DNA of 64,000 nt from UBA4732 sp002404095 (GCA_036783645.1 DAIPWT010000011.1:18542-82541); one strand, 5' to 3'; shown: positions 44,457 through 54,032, counted from the stretch's first letter. Made by a program: numbers and translations. The notes: generated by a model not told the origin, from the sequence alone.

Positions 44457-46373
44457 TTATGGCAGTGCCCCTTTCGCCTGCTTTTTGAACACGACCATGC
44501 CAAGCGGCGGCACCGTGACAGTGAGCATATAGTCGCGGCCGTGACACGACACTGGCGCCGCGTTCACGCCGCCGAGGTTGCCTTGCCCGCTGCCGCCGTA
44601 CAGCGGCGCGTCGCTGTTCAGCACTTCATCCCAGCGCCCCCCTTGCGGCGCACCGACGTGATAATTGGGCCGCGGCACCGGAGTGAAATTGCACACGACG
44701 ATCATGCGCTCGGTCGGCGATTTTCCCTTCCGCATCAAGCTAATAACGCTTTGCTCCGAGTCGTTGCAGTCGATCCACTCAAAGCCGCCCGGCTCGCAGT
44801 CGAGTTCGTGAAACGCCGGCTCGGCTCGGTAGAACGTATTGAGGTCGCGCACCCAGCGTTGCAGCCCGCGATGGAGCGGCTGTTCCGTAAGGTGCCAGTC
44901 CAGGCTGGCGTCGTGGTTCCACTCGTCCCATTGGCCGAACTCGCCGCCCATGAACAACAGCTTCTTGCCCGGCTGGGCGTACATATAGCCATATAGAAGA
45001 CGCAAATTGGCGCATTTCTGCCAAACGTCGCCCGGCATCTTGGACAAGAGCGATTGCTTGCCGTGGACCACTTCGTCATGCGACAGCGGCAGGAGGTAGT
45101 TCTCGGTGAAGGCGTACAACATGCGGAAAGTCAGACGGTTGTGGTGGTACTTGCGATGCACGGGGTCTTGGCTCATGTAGTCGAGCGTGTCGTGCATCCA
45201 TCCCATATCCCATTTGTAGCCGAAGCCGAGGCCGCCGACGTAGGTGGGCCGCGACACGGCCGGCCACGCCGTCGATTCCTCGGCCGCGTTCATCACGTCG
45301 GGGTAGGCGCCATAGACATGCTCGTTGAGCCGGCGCAGGAAAGCGATGGCGCCCAGATTCTCCCGGCCGCCGTATTGGTTGGGAATCCAATCGCCTTCCT
45401 CACGCGAATAATCCAGGTAGAGCATGGAGGCGACCGCGTCCACGCGCAGGCCGTCGATGTGGTACTTATCCAGCCAGAACAGGGCGTTGCTGATGAGAAA
45501 GCTGCGCACCTCGTCGCGGCCGTAGTTGAAGATATAGGTGCCCCAATCGCGGTGTTCGCCGAGACGCGGGTCGGAGTGTTCGTAAAGGTGGGTGCCGTCG
45601 AAATAGGCCAAGCCGTGTTCGTCGCGCGGGAAGTGGGCCGGCACCCAATCGAGGAGGACGCCGATGCCGCGCTGGTGCAAGGAGTCTACCAAAAACATGA
45701 AGTCCTGCGGCGTACCGAAACGACTGGTGGGGGCGAAGTAGCCGACGGTCTGATAGCCCCAGGAACCGTCGAACGGATGCTCCGATATCGGCAGAAACTC
45801 GACGTGGGTATATCCCATGTCGTGAACGTAGTCGGCCAAGCGCTGGGCCAGCTCCCGGTAGGTTAACCAGCGATTCCCTTCTCCGGGAATACGCATCCAC
45901 GATCCGAGATGTACTTCATAGATGGCGATTGGCGCGCCCAGCGCGTTGGCCGCGCCGCGCCGGGCCATCCACTCCTTGTCTCCCCAAGCGTATCCCGACA
46001 GATCCCATACTTTGGAGGCGGTTTCGGGCCGGATTTCGCAGGCAAAGGCATAGGGGTCGGCCTTATCGACCTTGTAGTTGTTGTACTGCGACGTAATGGC
46101 GTACTTATACAAAACGCCGACGCCGACGCCTGGGATGAAACATTGCCAGATGCCGGACGACCTCACGGGGTGCATCCAGTTCTGTTCTCGATTCCAGCCG
46201 TTGAAGTCGCCGATCACGGAGACGCTTTGGGCGTTGGGCGCCCAGACCGCGAACTGGGTGCCCGCGACGCCGTCACGTTCGGCGACGTGGGCGCCGAGTT
46301 TTTCGTAGGTGCGGGCGTGGTTGCCCTCGGCCCAGAGGTGGATGTCGTAGTCGGTGAGCAATTCGGCTGACAC
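44457..46373 (-). CDS. glgB: 1,4-alpha-glucan branching enzyme GlgB
   Basis: GlgB adds alpha-1,6 branches to glucan (GH13). The 638-residue protein has an N-terminal CBM48-type domain (about 30-150, V-I-G-D-F-N-G-W-N), the catalytic barrel with V-E-F-L-P-I-S-E-H-P, nucleophile Asp near 311 (G-L-R-V-D-A-V-A-S), acid Glu near 364 (A-A-E-E-S-T) and L-S-H-D-E-V-V-H-G, then a C-terminal beta domain. It starts with GTG three bases after the maltokinase stop and is the last gene of the GlgE operon. In that pathway it branches the linear chains made by GlgE. Confidence 0.95.
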   Translation of the reverse strand: MSAELLTDYDIHLWAEGNHARTYEKLGAHVAERDGVAGTQFAVWAPNAQSVSVIGDFNGWNREQNWMHPVRSSGIWQCFIPGVGVGVLYKYAITSQYNNYKVDKADPYAFACEIRPETASKVWDLSGYAWGDKEWMARRGAANALGAPIAIYEVHLGSWMRIPGEGNRWLTYRELAQRLADYVHDMGYTHVEFLPISEHPFDGSWGYQTVGYFAPTSRFGTPQDFMFLVDSLHQRGIGVLLDWVPAHFPRDEHGLAYFDGTHLYEHSDPRLGEHRDWGTYIFNYGRDEVRSFLISNALFWLDKYHIDGLRVDAVASMLYLDYSREEGDWIPNQYGGRENLGAIAFLRRLNEHVYGAYPDVMNAAEESTAWPAVSRPTYVGGLGFGYKWDMGWMHDTLDYMSQDPVHRKYHHNRLTFRMLYAFTENYLLPLSHDEVVHGKQSLLSKMPGDVWQKCANLRLLYGYMYAQPGKKLLFMGGEFGQWDEWNHDASLDWHLTEQPLHRGLQRWVRDLNTFYRAEPAFHELDCEPGGFEWIDCNDSEQSVISLMRKGKSPTERMIVVCNFTPVPRPNYHVGAPQGGRWDEVLNSDAPLYGGSGQGNLGGVNAAPVSCHGRDYMLTVTVPPLGMVVFKKQAKGALP

Positions 46374-46376
46374 GGC

Positions 46377-47963
46377 TTATCCTTTCGTCGGAGCCTGACC
46401 GGCCCGCCGGCGCTCGCGCGCCGCCAGGGTACTAATGCCCTGCAACGGGATGCGAACCCAGTCCGGCCGGTTATTCAGTTCGTAGACCAATTCGTAGAGA
46501 GCTTTGTTAAGTACAAAGGCATCGAGCAACGCCGAAAACTCTTTTTCATTGTCCGGCAAGAAGGCCGATTGTCGGGCCACTTGCTTGTACATCCAAAGGA
46601 AATTGATCGAAACCAAGGTCTGCCACACATCGGTCCAGAAAGCCAGCCGCGTGAAGTCGTCGGGCCGATTTTCCGTGTAGGCGAAGAGACCTGCATGGAG
46701 CGCGTAGTCGAAGGAGCGGAGCATCCCGGCCACGTCCTTGAGCGGCGATTGTTTGGCGCGGCGTTCCTCAAGGGTCCGCGTCGGCTCGCCCTCGAAATCC
46801 AGGATCATGAAATCGCCGTCCGTCCATAGCACTTGGCCAAGGTGATAATCGCCGTGGCAGCGAATCTTTCCTAAGGCGATAGCCGGCGATCCGAGTAGGG
46901 GAGGTTCGATAACGAGTGATTCGAGGAGTTTTTCGATCTCTTGAGGCTGAATGTCTGTTTCAAAAGGGCGGGGAAACCCCGCCCCTACGGCGGTTTCCGC
47001 GTGTAGGGGCGGGGTTTCCCCGCCCTTTTGGAACAGACTCGGATTATCCGATTTGCCTCCACGCAGCGCGGCGAGAGCGAGCCGCACTTGTTCCCGGCTG
47101 TCCGCGGCCAGAGCCTCCAAGTCGGCGGCGGTAAGCGGCTCCGCGACGAAGGCGGATTCGCCGTGGTCGTCCGAGAGCGCCCCGTGCAGTTCCGCCGTGC
47201 GGCTGGCGAGCATGACGGCGTCGCCCAGGTATTCGCCGACGACTTCCGCGGCTTTCTCCACGGTCAGACACTCCAAGGAGCCGGCCGCCCGCTCGTAGAA
47301 GCGGCCCACTTCCTCCAAGGTATATGTCCAGCCGTCCGCCTGATGGGCAACCTGTTCTTGGAGAATGGCGAGCGTCATAGGGGCCGATCCGGGCCGCAGA
47401 TATTCCACGCCGCCGGCCATGCGGGGAATGTTTTCAAACGAACTCTTATCGGTAAGGAATCGGCCGATTTCCAGGTCCGGGTTGACGCCCGGCTCCGGCC
47501 GGCGAAAGAGCTTGAGCACCAGTCGCTTACCGTATTTGATAAGGGAGTTGCTGGAGGTCGGCGCCGCGAGAACGGCCGGCGGGGTTTCTTTGACCCGCCC
47601 GCGCACCTCGGCGAAGGCGGTGGTTTGGAAGGCGCGGATGCGTCCCATATTGGTGGCCAATTCCTTCTCGCCCGCGATCGCTTCCAGCCAGAAGGCACGG
47701 ACGGCTTCCTCCGCAAGGGCATCGTGAACAACCGTCTCGCCGTCCTTCTCCGTTATCGTGATCGGAGCGAAATAGAGTTCCGTCTTGCCGTCTCCAAGTT
47801 CGACCTCTACGAACGCCAGGATCGCCGTGACGCCGTCGGCCGGGAACGGCGCCCAGTCAACGATGCGTACGGTCTTGAGACCGCGCGCCTTGCCGCCAAA
47901 CCAGCGTTGCGCTTGCAGGAACGGCGCGAGGGCGGCTTCGATTTGCGGCGTGTTGGCGTCCAT
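46377..47963 (-). CDS. Maltokinase with in-frame palindromic insertion
   Basis: Maltokinase (Pep2/Mak) phosphorylates maltose at C1 with ATP and supplies maltose-1-phosphate to GlgE. The 528-residue protein shows an N-terminal cap (Q-R-W-F-G-G-K-A-R), the kinase-like lobe (S-N-S-L-I-K-Y-G-K-R-L-V-L-K-L-F-R-R) and the catalytic segment C-H-G-D-Y-H-L-G-Q-V-L with metal-binding I-L-D-F-E-G-E. About 28 residues between the lobes (F-Q-K-G-G-E-T-P-P-L ... G-A-G-F-P-R-P-F) come from a palindromic element at 46953-47038; this position can probably accept a loop. It is 23 bases after glgE. No trehalose synthase domain is fused. Confidence 0.9.
   Translation of the reverse strand: MDANTPQIEAALAPFLQAQRWFGGKARGLKTVRIVDWAPFPADGVTAILAFVEVELGDGKTELYFAPITITEKDGETVVHDALAEEAVRAFWLEAIAGEKELATNMGRIRAFQTTAFAEVRGRVKETPPAVLAAPTSSNSLIKYGKRLVLKLFRRPEPGVNPDLEIGRFLTDKSSFENIPRMAGGVEYLRPGSAPMTLAILQEQVAHQADGWTYTLEEVGRFYERAAGSLECLTVEKAAEVVGEYLGDAVMLASRTAELHGALSDDHGESAFVAEPLTAADLEALAADSREQVRLALAALRGGKSDNPSLFQKGGETPPLHAETAVGAGFPRPFETDIQPQEIEKLLESLVIEPPLLGSPAIALGKIRCHGDYHLGQVLWTDGDFMILDFEGEPTRTLEERRAKQSPLKDVAGMLRSFDYALHAGLFAYTENRPDDFTRLAFWTDVWQTLVSINFLWMYKQVARQSAFLPDNEKEFSALLDAFVLNKALYELVYELNNRPDWVRIPLQGISTLAARERRRAGQAPTKG
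46953..47038. repeat. 86-bp palindromic element inside the maltokinase gene (AAAGGGCGGGG family)
   Basis: Inverted repeat with 36-base arms, one mismatch (46953-46988 and 47003-47038). It is translated without a stop in the gene frame. Confidence 0.92.
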
Positions 47964-47986
47964 CCGTTACCCTATCCGCAGGCGCT

Positions 47987-49969
47987 TCATATGAAATAAT
48001 CGAAATCCCGCTCCGTCTTGGCGCGCCTGCGAAGACGCAGGATGTGCGCGGGGCAAACGCTCGGATCGAGCGTGACAAAGTTGGCTTCGCCGTGCCAGAG
48101 AAAACGGCCGTCCGTGAGAAGGTCGTGGACCTGATAAGAAGTTTCCGGCTCCAACTCCAACTCGGCCAATGGCACGTGTACCCAACCCGATTGCGCGTGG
48201 TGCGGATCAACGTTCACCACCACCAGAATGATGTTCGACAAATCCGCCGTCGTCTTGCTGTAAAAGAGCAGACTTTCGTTGTCGGTCGGATGAAAACGCA
48301 GGCGGTGATCGTAGTGGAGCGCCGGATTCTCACGGCGGATCTGGTTGACGAGCGCGATGAACTCGCGGAAGACGTTCGGCCGCTCCCAATCCCAATGACG
48401 TATCTGATACTTTTCGGAGTCGAGATACTCTTCACCCTGGGCGGCCGGACGCGATTCGCAATTCTCGAACGGCGGGCCGTAAATGCCGTAGGTCGCTCCA
48501 AGGGTCGCGGCCAGCACCAGACGGGAACGGAAGGCGTTCACCCCCGCGTGCCACAAAAACTCGGGTAGGATGTCCGGCGTATTGGCGAACAGGTTGGGGC
48601 GCATATACTCGCGCACGGAGGTTTGCGTCAGTTCCGTGAAATAGGCGGCGATCTCCGGCCCAGTGTTGCGCCAGGTGAAGTAGCTGTACGATTGCGAGAA
48701 GCCCATCTTGGCCAGGCGGCGCATCACCTTCGGCCGCGTGAACGCCTCCGAAAGAAACACGGCGTCAGGATAGCTTTCGCGGACTTTGGCGATAAGCCAT
48801 TCCCAGAATCGGAACGGCTTGGTGTGCGGATTGTCCACGCGGAAGATGCGAATACCGTGTTCGGCCCAGAAGAGTACCACGCTGAGCAACTCGTCCCAAA
48901 GTCCTTGCCGGTCGGCGCACTCGAAATCGAGCGGGTAGATGTCTTGATACTTTTTAGGGGGATTTTCGGCGTATTTGATGGTGCCGTCGGGCCGATGACG
49001 GAACCATTCGGGATGCTCCGTAACGTAAGGATGGTCCGGCGAACACTGAAAAGCGACGTCCATAGCGATGTCAATTCCCTGCACGCGCGCCGCCGCCACG
49101 AGGTGGTCGAAATCGGCCAACGTGCCGAGCGCCGGGTTGATCGCCTTGTGGCCGCCTTCCTTGGCGCCGATGGCCCACGGACTGCCGGGGTCGTTCGGGC
49201 CTGCCTTGAGAGTGTTGTTGGGCCCTTTGCGGAAGCTCACGCCGATGGGATGGATCGGCGGCAGGTACAGCACGTCGAAGCCCATGCCGGCGACGTAGGA
49301 TAAACGCTTTTCGCAGTCCTTAAATGTCCCATGACTACCCAGGTCGCCGGCGCACGAGCGCGGGAATAATTCATACCACGCGCCGTAGCGGGCGCGCTCC
49401 TGCTCCACCGTAATGCTTAGGATCCGCTCGTAGACCGCGCCGAGGGTGCGATCGGCGTTGCGGGCCATAACCTCGGCCAGCGGCGGATCGAGCGCCGCCT
49501 GGACGCGGATCGCCTGATCGCTCTTGCCGCCCACGACGACGGCCCGCTCCCGAATCCAATGGACGTCGGCCGCAGACGCCTGGCGGGCCGTGCGGGACAG
49601 AAGCTCCGCGCCTTCGAGCAATTCGCTCGCCACGTCCTGCCCCGCCTCAGCCTTCTTAGTAAGCTCCTTGCGCCAGGTGGCAAAGCGGTCGATCCATGCT
49701 TGCAAGGTGTATTCGTAGCGGCCCAACTCCAACACGCGGAACCGCGCCTTCCAGCGGTCGTTCCCTAGCGCGGTCATGGATGTTTCGTTCCAGTCCGGCG
49801 ATCCGCCCTGGCGGTAGCGGAGCACCACGGCCAGCGCGTCGTGGCCGTCGGCGTAAGCGTCGGCGCGGACCTCCACTTCTTCGCCCACCGTTCGCTTGAT
49901 GGGAAAAAGTCCGCCATCGATCTCGGGATCGACGCCTTCAATGACGACTCGCGGAGCGACAGGATTCAT
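47987..49969 (-). CDS. glgE: Alpha-1,4-glucan:maltose-1-phosphate maltosyltransferase GlgE
   Basis: GlgE (GH13_3) extends alpha-1,4-glucans with maltosyl units from maltose-1-phosphate. The 660-residue protein has the N-terminal beta domain (about 1-110), a helical part, and the barrel with Y-L-P-P-I-H-P-I-G, nucleophile Asp near 378 in F-R-V-D-N-P-H-T-K-P and acid Glu near 406 in F-L-S-E-A-F-T-R-P. Length and motifs are normal. The start ATG overlaps the stop of the GT4 synthase (ATGA), showing translational coupling. It is the core of the operon GT4-glgE-maltokinase-glgB. Confidence 0.96.
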   Translation of the reverse strand: MNPVAPRVVIEGVDPEIDGGLFPIKRTVGEEVEVRADAYADGHDALAVVLRYRQGGSPDWNETSMTALGNDRWKARFRVLELGRYEYTLQAWIDRFATWRKELTKKAEAGQDVASELLEGAELLSRTARQASAADVHWIRERAVVVGGKSDQAIRVQAALDPPLAEVMARNADRTLGAVYERILSITVEQERARYGAWYELFPRSCAGDLGSHGTFKDCEKRLSYVAGMGFDVLYLPPIHPIGVSFRKGPNNTLKAGPNDPGSPWAIGAKEGGHKAINPALGTLADFDHLVAAARVQGIDIAMDVAFQCSPDHPYVTEHPEWFRHRPDGTIKYAENPPKKYQDIYPLDFECADRQGLWDELLSVVLFWAEHGIRIFRVDNPHTKPFRFWEWLIAKVRESYPDAVFLSEAFTRPKVMRRLAKMGFSQSYSYFTWRNTGPEIAAYFTELTQTSVREYMRPNLFANTPDILPEFLWHAGVNAFRSRLVLAATLGATYGIYGPPFENCESRPAAQGEEYLDSEKYQIRHWDWERPNVFREFIALVNQIRRENPALHYDHRLRFHPTDNESLLFYSKTTADLSNIILVVVNVDPHHAQSGWVHVPLAELELEPETSYQVHDLLTDGRFLWHGEANFVTLDPSVCPAHILRLRRRAKTERDFDYFI

Positions 49970-51204
49970 AAATTAACCGCGCCTCGAAGGTCGATTAGAG
50001 ACTGATAAAAATCGTAGGTCCGCCGGGCGACGCTCTTCCAACTAAAGAGGCGCTCGACGCGCTCCCGAGAGCGCAGGCCCATCTGCCTTCGGCGTTCCGG
50101 GTCCGCAACTAAGTCGTTCATAGCGGCGGCCAAGTCGCGGGCAAACCGTTCGGGGTCGCGCGGCTCGAAGTCGGTCGCGCCGCGCGCCTCGAAGGGCACG
50201 AGCAGGCCCGTCTCGCCGGAGACGACCACCTCTTTGATGCCGCCCACCGCCGAGGCGACCACGGGCGTGCCGCACGCCATCGCCTCCAGATTGATGATGC
50301 CGAACGGCTCGTAAACCGAGGGGCAAACGAACACGCTGGCCTGGCTGTACAAGGCGATCACGTCGCTTTTAGGGACCATCTGGGCAATCCAGATGATAGG
50401 ATTTGCGGTTTCGCGCCGCGCCTGCTCGATTCGTTCCGCCATTTCCCGGCCAATTTCCTCGGTGTCCGGCGCGCCGGCGCAGAGGACGACCTGCGTACCC
50501 GGTCGGAGATATTTGAGGGCGCTAACGAGGTGAATGATTCCCTTCTGCCGGGTGATGCGGCCGACGAATAGCACGAACGGCTTGTCCGCGTCGATCTGGT
50601 ATTTGGCCAGCACCGCGCGATCCGGCGTCGATTGGTACTGGTCCAGATCGATGCCGTTGGGGATGACGCGAATCCGGTCTGGTGAAACGCCGTACAGGTC
50701 GTGAACGTCCTCGCGCATCGCCTCGGAGACGGCAACGACGCCGTCGGCGTTCTGGTACGCAGTCTTCTCCAACCAGGAACTGGCCCGATAGGCGGCGCCG
50801 AGTTGCTCGGCCTTCCAGGGACGATGCGGTTCCAGCGAATGGGTGGTCAGCACCAAGGCGGCCCCCGTCAGCTGCTGGACAAGACAGCCGGCGAAGTGCG
50901 TGTACCAAGTGTGACAATGGACCACGTCGGCCTTGTCGATTGCCGCCGCCATCGCCAGATCGCGGATCAGCGGGTCCATAAGTTTCATGCGCCGCGAATC
51001 CTGACAAGGGATGTCGCAATTGGGCTGTATTCCGCGCACCGTTAGGTTCCGTTCCTGAATGGACTGATCGCCGAAGGAGAGAACCTGGACCGTGTGCCGT
51101 GCCCCGTCGAGTCGAGCCAATTCCCGCGTGAGATACTCCACGTGGACTCCGGCGCCGCCGTAGACGTTGGGCGGGTACTCGTTCGTCAGGATCACGATGT
51201 CCAT
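49966..51204 (-). CDS. GT4 glycogen synthase / maltose-1-phosphate synthase (GlgM-like)
   Basis: A 412-residue glycosyltransferase of the actinobacterial-type glycogen synthase family. The mycobacterial relative GlgM makes maltose-1-phosphate from ADP-glucose and glucose-1-phosphate. Motifs: N-terminal E-Y-P-P-N-V-Y-G-G-A-G-V-H, H-C-H-T-W-Y near 96, phosphate-binding V-G-R-I-T-R-Q-K-G near 222, and the retaining-GT E-x7-E motif E-P-F-G-I-I-N-L-E near 308. It is the first gene of the glg operon and overlaps glgE by 4 bases. With no trehalose synthase nearby, it would be the natural source of the maltose-1-phosphate used by GlgE. Confidence 0.9.
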   Translation of the reverse strand: MDIVILTNEYPPNVYGGAGVHVEYLTRELARLDGARHTVQVLSFGDQSIQERNLTVRGIQPNCDIPCQDSRRMKLMDPLIRDLAMAAAIDKADVVHCHTWYTHFAGCLVQQLTGAALVLTTHSLEPHRPWKAEQLGAAYRASSWLEKTAYQNADGVVAVSEAMREDVHDLYGVSPDRIRVIPNGIDLDQYQSTPDRAVLAKYQIDADKPFVLFVGRITRQKGIIHLVSALKYLRPGTQVVLCAGAPDTEEIGREMAERIEQARRETANPIIWIAQMVPKSDVIALYSQASVFVCPSVYEPFGIINLEAMACGTPVVASAVGGIKEVVVSGETGLLVPFEARGATDFEPRDPERFARDLAAAMNDLVADPERRRQMGLRSRERVERLFSWKSVARRTYDFYQSLIDLRGAVNL

Positions 51205-51270
51205 ACGACGCCCCGTAAACCCCGCCGAACCGTGATAAGACCCTCACTGGAAAAGTATAGGAAGCGCAGG

Positions 51271-51302
51271 GTTATGGCACGGTCAGGAGACCGTGCCATA
51301 AC
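51271..51302. repeat. Palindromic element (GGCACGGTC family), intergenic
   Basis: Perfect 14-bp arms 51271-51284 and 51289-51302 upstream of the glg operon. The related copy at 29561-29592 lies inside the glucan synthase gene. Confidence 0.88.
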
Positions 51303-51363
51303 AGAGATTCTTCACGCCAGGGAAGCGTTATGACGGCGCCATAAGAATTGTCGATGCCACGGC

Positions 51364-51482
51364 TAGTACATTGTCAGGCCTGGTTTGATAGGTGGGACGG
51401 GCTTCTAGCCCGTCCGGTTTGCCATGGACGGGCTGGAAGCCCGTCCCACTCGACCCATCAAACCACGAGTGACGTTGCACTA
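51364..51482. mobile_element. 119-bp MITE-like palindromic element, copy B
   Basis: Same element as 9984-10101, again bounded by TA at both ends (TA-GTAC left, GCAC-TA right). The right-hand terminal bases, read on the minus strand, are the TAG stop codon of the hybrid kinase gene (51480-51482). Confidence 0.78.
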
Positions 51483-53051
51483 GGCGCCGCGCCATGCCAG
51501 TACGTCTTGCAGAATCTCGGGCGCGACTGGTTTCGTCAAATGCAAATCGAAGCCCGCCTCGCGCGTCAGACGGCGGTCCTCATCGGTGCCGTAGCCGGTC
51601 AGCGCGAGCAAGCGCACATGGGCGGTGATCGGGTTGAGCCGCAACTCGCGGGCGACGCCGTAGCCGTCCAGCCCCGGCAGGCCGATGTCGCACAATACGA
51701 TGTCGGGACGCCACTCCTCCGCCGCGCGTACGCCGTCGGGACCGGTGTAAGCAACCCGCGTTTCGTGGCCGAGCATCTCTAACAGCATCCGCAGGCTGGC
51801 GGCGGCGTCGCGCTGATCCTCCACCACTAACACGCGCAGCCCCGCGCGCGACGGAACTGCCGTTGTCGCGTTCGCGGCCGAAGACGTGGAGGTGTCGGTA
51901 AGGGTAGGAGGCGTTGCTTCCACCGGAAGCCGGACGGTAAACTCGGCGCCGCGCCCCGGACCTTTGCTGGCCGCCTCGACTTGACCGCCGTGCAAATCAA
52001 TCAAGCCTTTCACCACCGAGAGGCCCAGACCCAGGCCGCCGCGCGTGCGCTCCAGGGTTCGGTCGGCCTGGGCGAAAACGTCGAACAGTCGGGGAAGCAT
52101 CTCCGGCTCGATGCCGATGCCGCTGTCGCCGACGGTAACGACCGCTTGCGGCCCCTCGTCTATCGCCAAGCGGACCGTCACGCTCCCGCCCCGATTGGTA
52201 AACTTGACGGCGTTGTCCAGGAGGTTTTGGAAAACCTGAGATAAGCGTGTGGCGTCGCCGTGGACCCAAACCGGCGCCGCCGGCGTCTTCACTTCAAGCG
52301 AAAGGCCCGCCTGCTCCACGACAGATCGCCGGTCCTCAACGGCCGTTTGGACGAGGTTGCCCAGGTCGAGCCGTTGCGGGCGCATCTGAATTTTGCCGCG
52401 CATCACGCGCGAAACGTCCAACAAGTCGTCCACGATGCGCGTTAAGTGTCGGGCCTGCCGATCGGCAAGGATTAAGGCTTGTTCGCAGTCGGCGGCGGAA
52501 GTCTCCGGCTGGCGGGCGACGTGCAGGGCATTCAAGATCGGCGCGAGGGGGTTGCGCAGTTCGTGGGCCAGCATCGACAGGAATTCGTCTTTGCGATGGT
52601 CGGTCTCCCGCGCCGCCTCCTCAGCGCGCTTGGCGGCGGAAAGATCACGGACGTAACCCGTGAACAGCGGCGGCTCGCCGGGAATGCGGACAATGGCGAG
52701 TTCAATAGGAAATTCCACGCCGTCGCCGCGCAAGGCTGGCATTTCGACGCGCCGGCCTAGGACGGAACCTTCGCCGGTCGCTAGGTAGTGGGTCAGTCCG
52801 CGATAGTGCTGCTGGCGCAGCCGCGGCGGAATCAGCAGACCGGCCATATCGCGGCCCAACACGTCGTTCCGCTTGTGCCCGAAGATGCGTTCGGCCGCCG
52901 GGTTGAACTCGACGATCCGGCCTTCATGGTCGATGGTAAGGATCGCGTCCAGAGCCGTTTGCAGGATGGCCGCTTGGGCCGCGGCGCGGCGCTCGGCGGT
53001 CAGGAGCACGTGGGTCGGCGAGTCCAAGCTGTCGTCCGCGGGGTGGACCAT
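51480..53051 (-). CDS. PAS-domain hybrid histidine kinase with receiver domain
   Basis: A 523-residue soluble signalling protein. Order: PAS domain (about 28-135, T-I-D-H-E-G-R-I-V-E-F-N-P-A), HisKA with H-box L-A-H-E-L-R-N-P near 162, HATPase with N-box F-Q-N-L-L-D-N-A, G1 G-D-S-G-I-G-I and G2 G-G-L-G-L-G-L, then a receiver domain from about 400 with phospho-accepting Asp in V-L-C-D-I-G-L-P-G and Lys in L-T-K-P. All catalytic motifs are intact. Ligand and output are unknown. ATG 53051 follows GAGGTG. The stop TAG is the end of a MITE-like element, so the C-terminus may have been trimmed or extended slightly. Confidence 0.9.
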   Translation of the reverse strand: MVHPADDSLDSPTHVLLTAERRAAAQAAILQTALDAILTIDHEGRIVEFNPAAERIFGHKRNDVLGRDMAGLLIPPRLRQQHYRGLTHYLATGEGSVLGRRVEMPALRGDGVEFPIELAIVRIPGEPPLFTGYVRDLSAAKRAEEAARETDHRKDEFLSMLAHELRNPLAPILNALHVARQPETSAADCEQALILADRQARHLTRIVDDLLDVSRVMRGKIQMRPQRLDLGNLVQTAVEDRRSVVEQAGLSLEVKTPAAPVWVHGDATRLSQVFQNLLDNAVKFTNRGGSVTVRLAIDEGPQAVVTVGDSGIGIEPEMLPRLFDVFAQADRTLERTRGGLGLGLSVVKGLIDLHGGQVEAASKGPGRGAEFTVRLPVEATPPTLTDTSTSSAANATTAVPSRAGLRVLVVEDQRDAAASLRMLLEMLGHETRVAYTGPDGVRAAEEWRPDIVLCDIGLPGLDGYGVARELRLNPITAHVRLLALTGYGTDEDRRLTREAGFDLHLTKPVAPEILQDVLAWRGA

Positions 53052-53267
53052 GTCGCACCTCAAACCTGAAAGCGGACGGGGCGTTCTCGGCTGACGGCGA
53101 CGGCAGCAGGGGACGGTCAGAAGTGACTTATGGAGTATATCGCGCGGCGGCGGTTGGCAGCAAACGAGTTTGGGATTTTTGATTCTCTGATCTGGCGAGC
53201 CGCCGGGTTTATCCCGGCGGGCCGGACGGCGGGCATTAAGCCCCGGACATTCTTTCCGCCGGACTCA

Positions 53268-54032
53268 CTAACGCTTCGGAGGCGGCGGAGCGAACTGAGT
53301 CGCAGGGACAAATGTTCCGTTCGTCAGGGCCGGCGGCGGCGACGGCGCGGCCAACCTGACGAGGCGATCCTTCAAACCCCGCACCTCGACGGCCTCGCTG
53401 CCGGGCAGCGCCAAAACGTCTGCCGGACGGCCGCCGCGAAGGCCGTAGAACGCCGCGTTGGCGTCGGCGTCGACCAGCAGGCCGGCCCCTTCCAACGACA
53501 CGCCGGCGAACAAGCCGCGACTGCGAGAGTAGGAATAGATTTCGGCCTTCAGCTGGCCGTCGGTGGACGCCTCGGCCTGCCGGCCGACCGGCCCGGCCGC
53601 CACGCCGATATCCGCTCCCAGCGTGACCTTGTCTTTCCCTTCCAGAATGCGATTAACGCTGTCCCGCGTCTTGAAGACCAGGATGACGTCGGTGGATTGG
53701 ACGCCCGCCTGAAAGCCGACGCCGCCGCCGGCCAGGCTTATGAACACCGGATTGCTCCAGTCGCCGTTCGGCTGTCGGGCCATGACCACGCCGCGTCCGA
53801 AGCGGCCGCCGAGCACGAAACCGGCCTTAATGACGCGCGGGATAATGGCCACGCCTTGGGCGTCTTGCATCAGGGCCGGCGGGATGCCCTTGAGAGAGAC
53901 GTTGGCCAGACCATCGACCGTGTCGTCGGCGTACCGCAGCGTGGACCGTTCGCGGTCTTGCGCTTGAAGGGCAGCGCCGGCCAGGGGCAACATCATCAAG
54001 CTCGCCCCGATGAGTGTTGAAAATCTCTTCAT
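53268..54032 (-). CDS. SYLF/Ysc84-type lipid-binding protein
   Basis: A 254-residue exported protein. A signal peptide (1-24, ending A-L-Q-A-Q) is followed by a SYLF domain at about 45-215: I-P-R-V-I-K-A-G-F-V-L-G-G-R-F-G-R-G-V, S-L-A-G-G-G-V-G-F-Q-A-G-V-Q-S-T-D-V-I and S-R-S-R-G-L-F-A-G-V-S-L-E-G are classic. SYLF proteins bind phosphoinositides or other lipids in eukaryotes; bacterial roles are unclear. The C-terminus is proline-rich. A half GTTTAGCCGCG element lies just upstream of its start. Confidence 0.9.
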   Translation of the reverse strand: MKRFSTLIGASLMMLPLAGAALQAQDRERSTLRYADDTVDGLANVSLKGIPPALMQDAQGVAIIPRVIKAGFVLGGRFGRGVVMARQPNGDWSNPVFISLAGGGVGFQAGVQSTDVILVFKTRDSVNRILEGKDKVTLGADIGVAAGPVGRQAEASTDGQLKAEIYSYSRSRGLFAGVSLEGAGLLVDADANAAFYGLRGGRPADVLALPGSEAVEVRGLKDRLVRLAAPSPPPALTNGTFVPATQFAPPPPKR

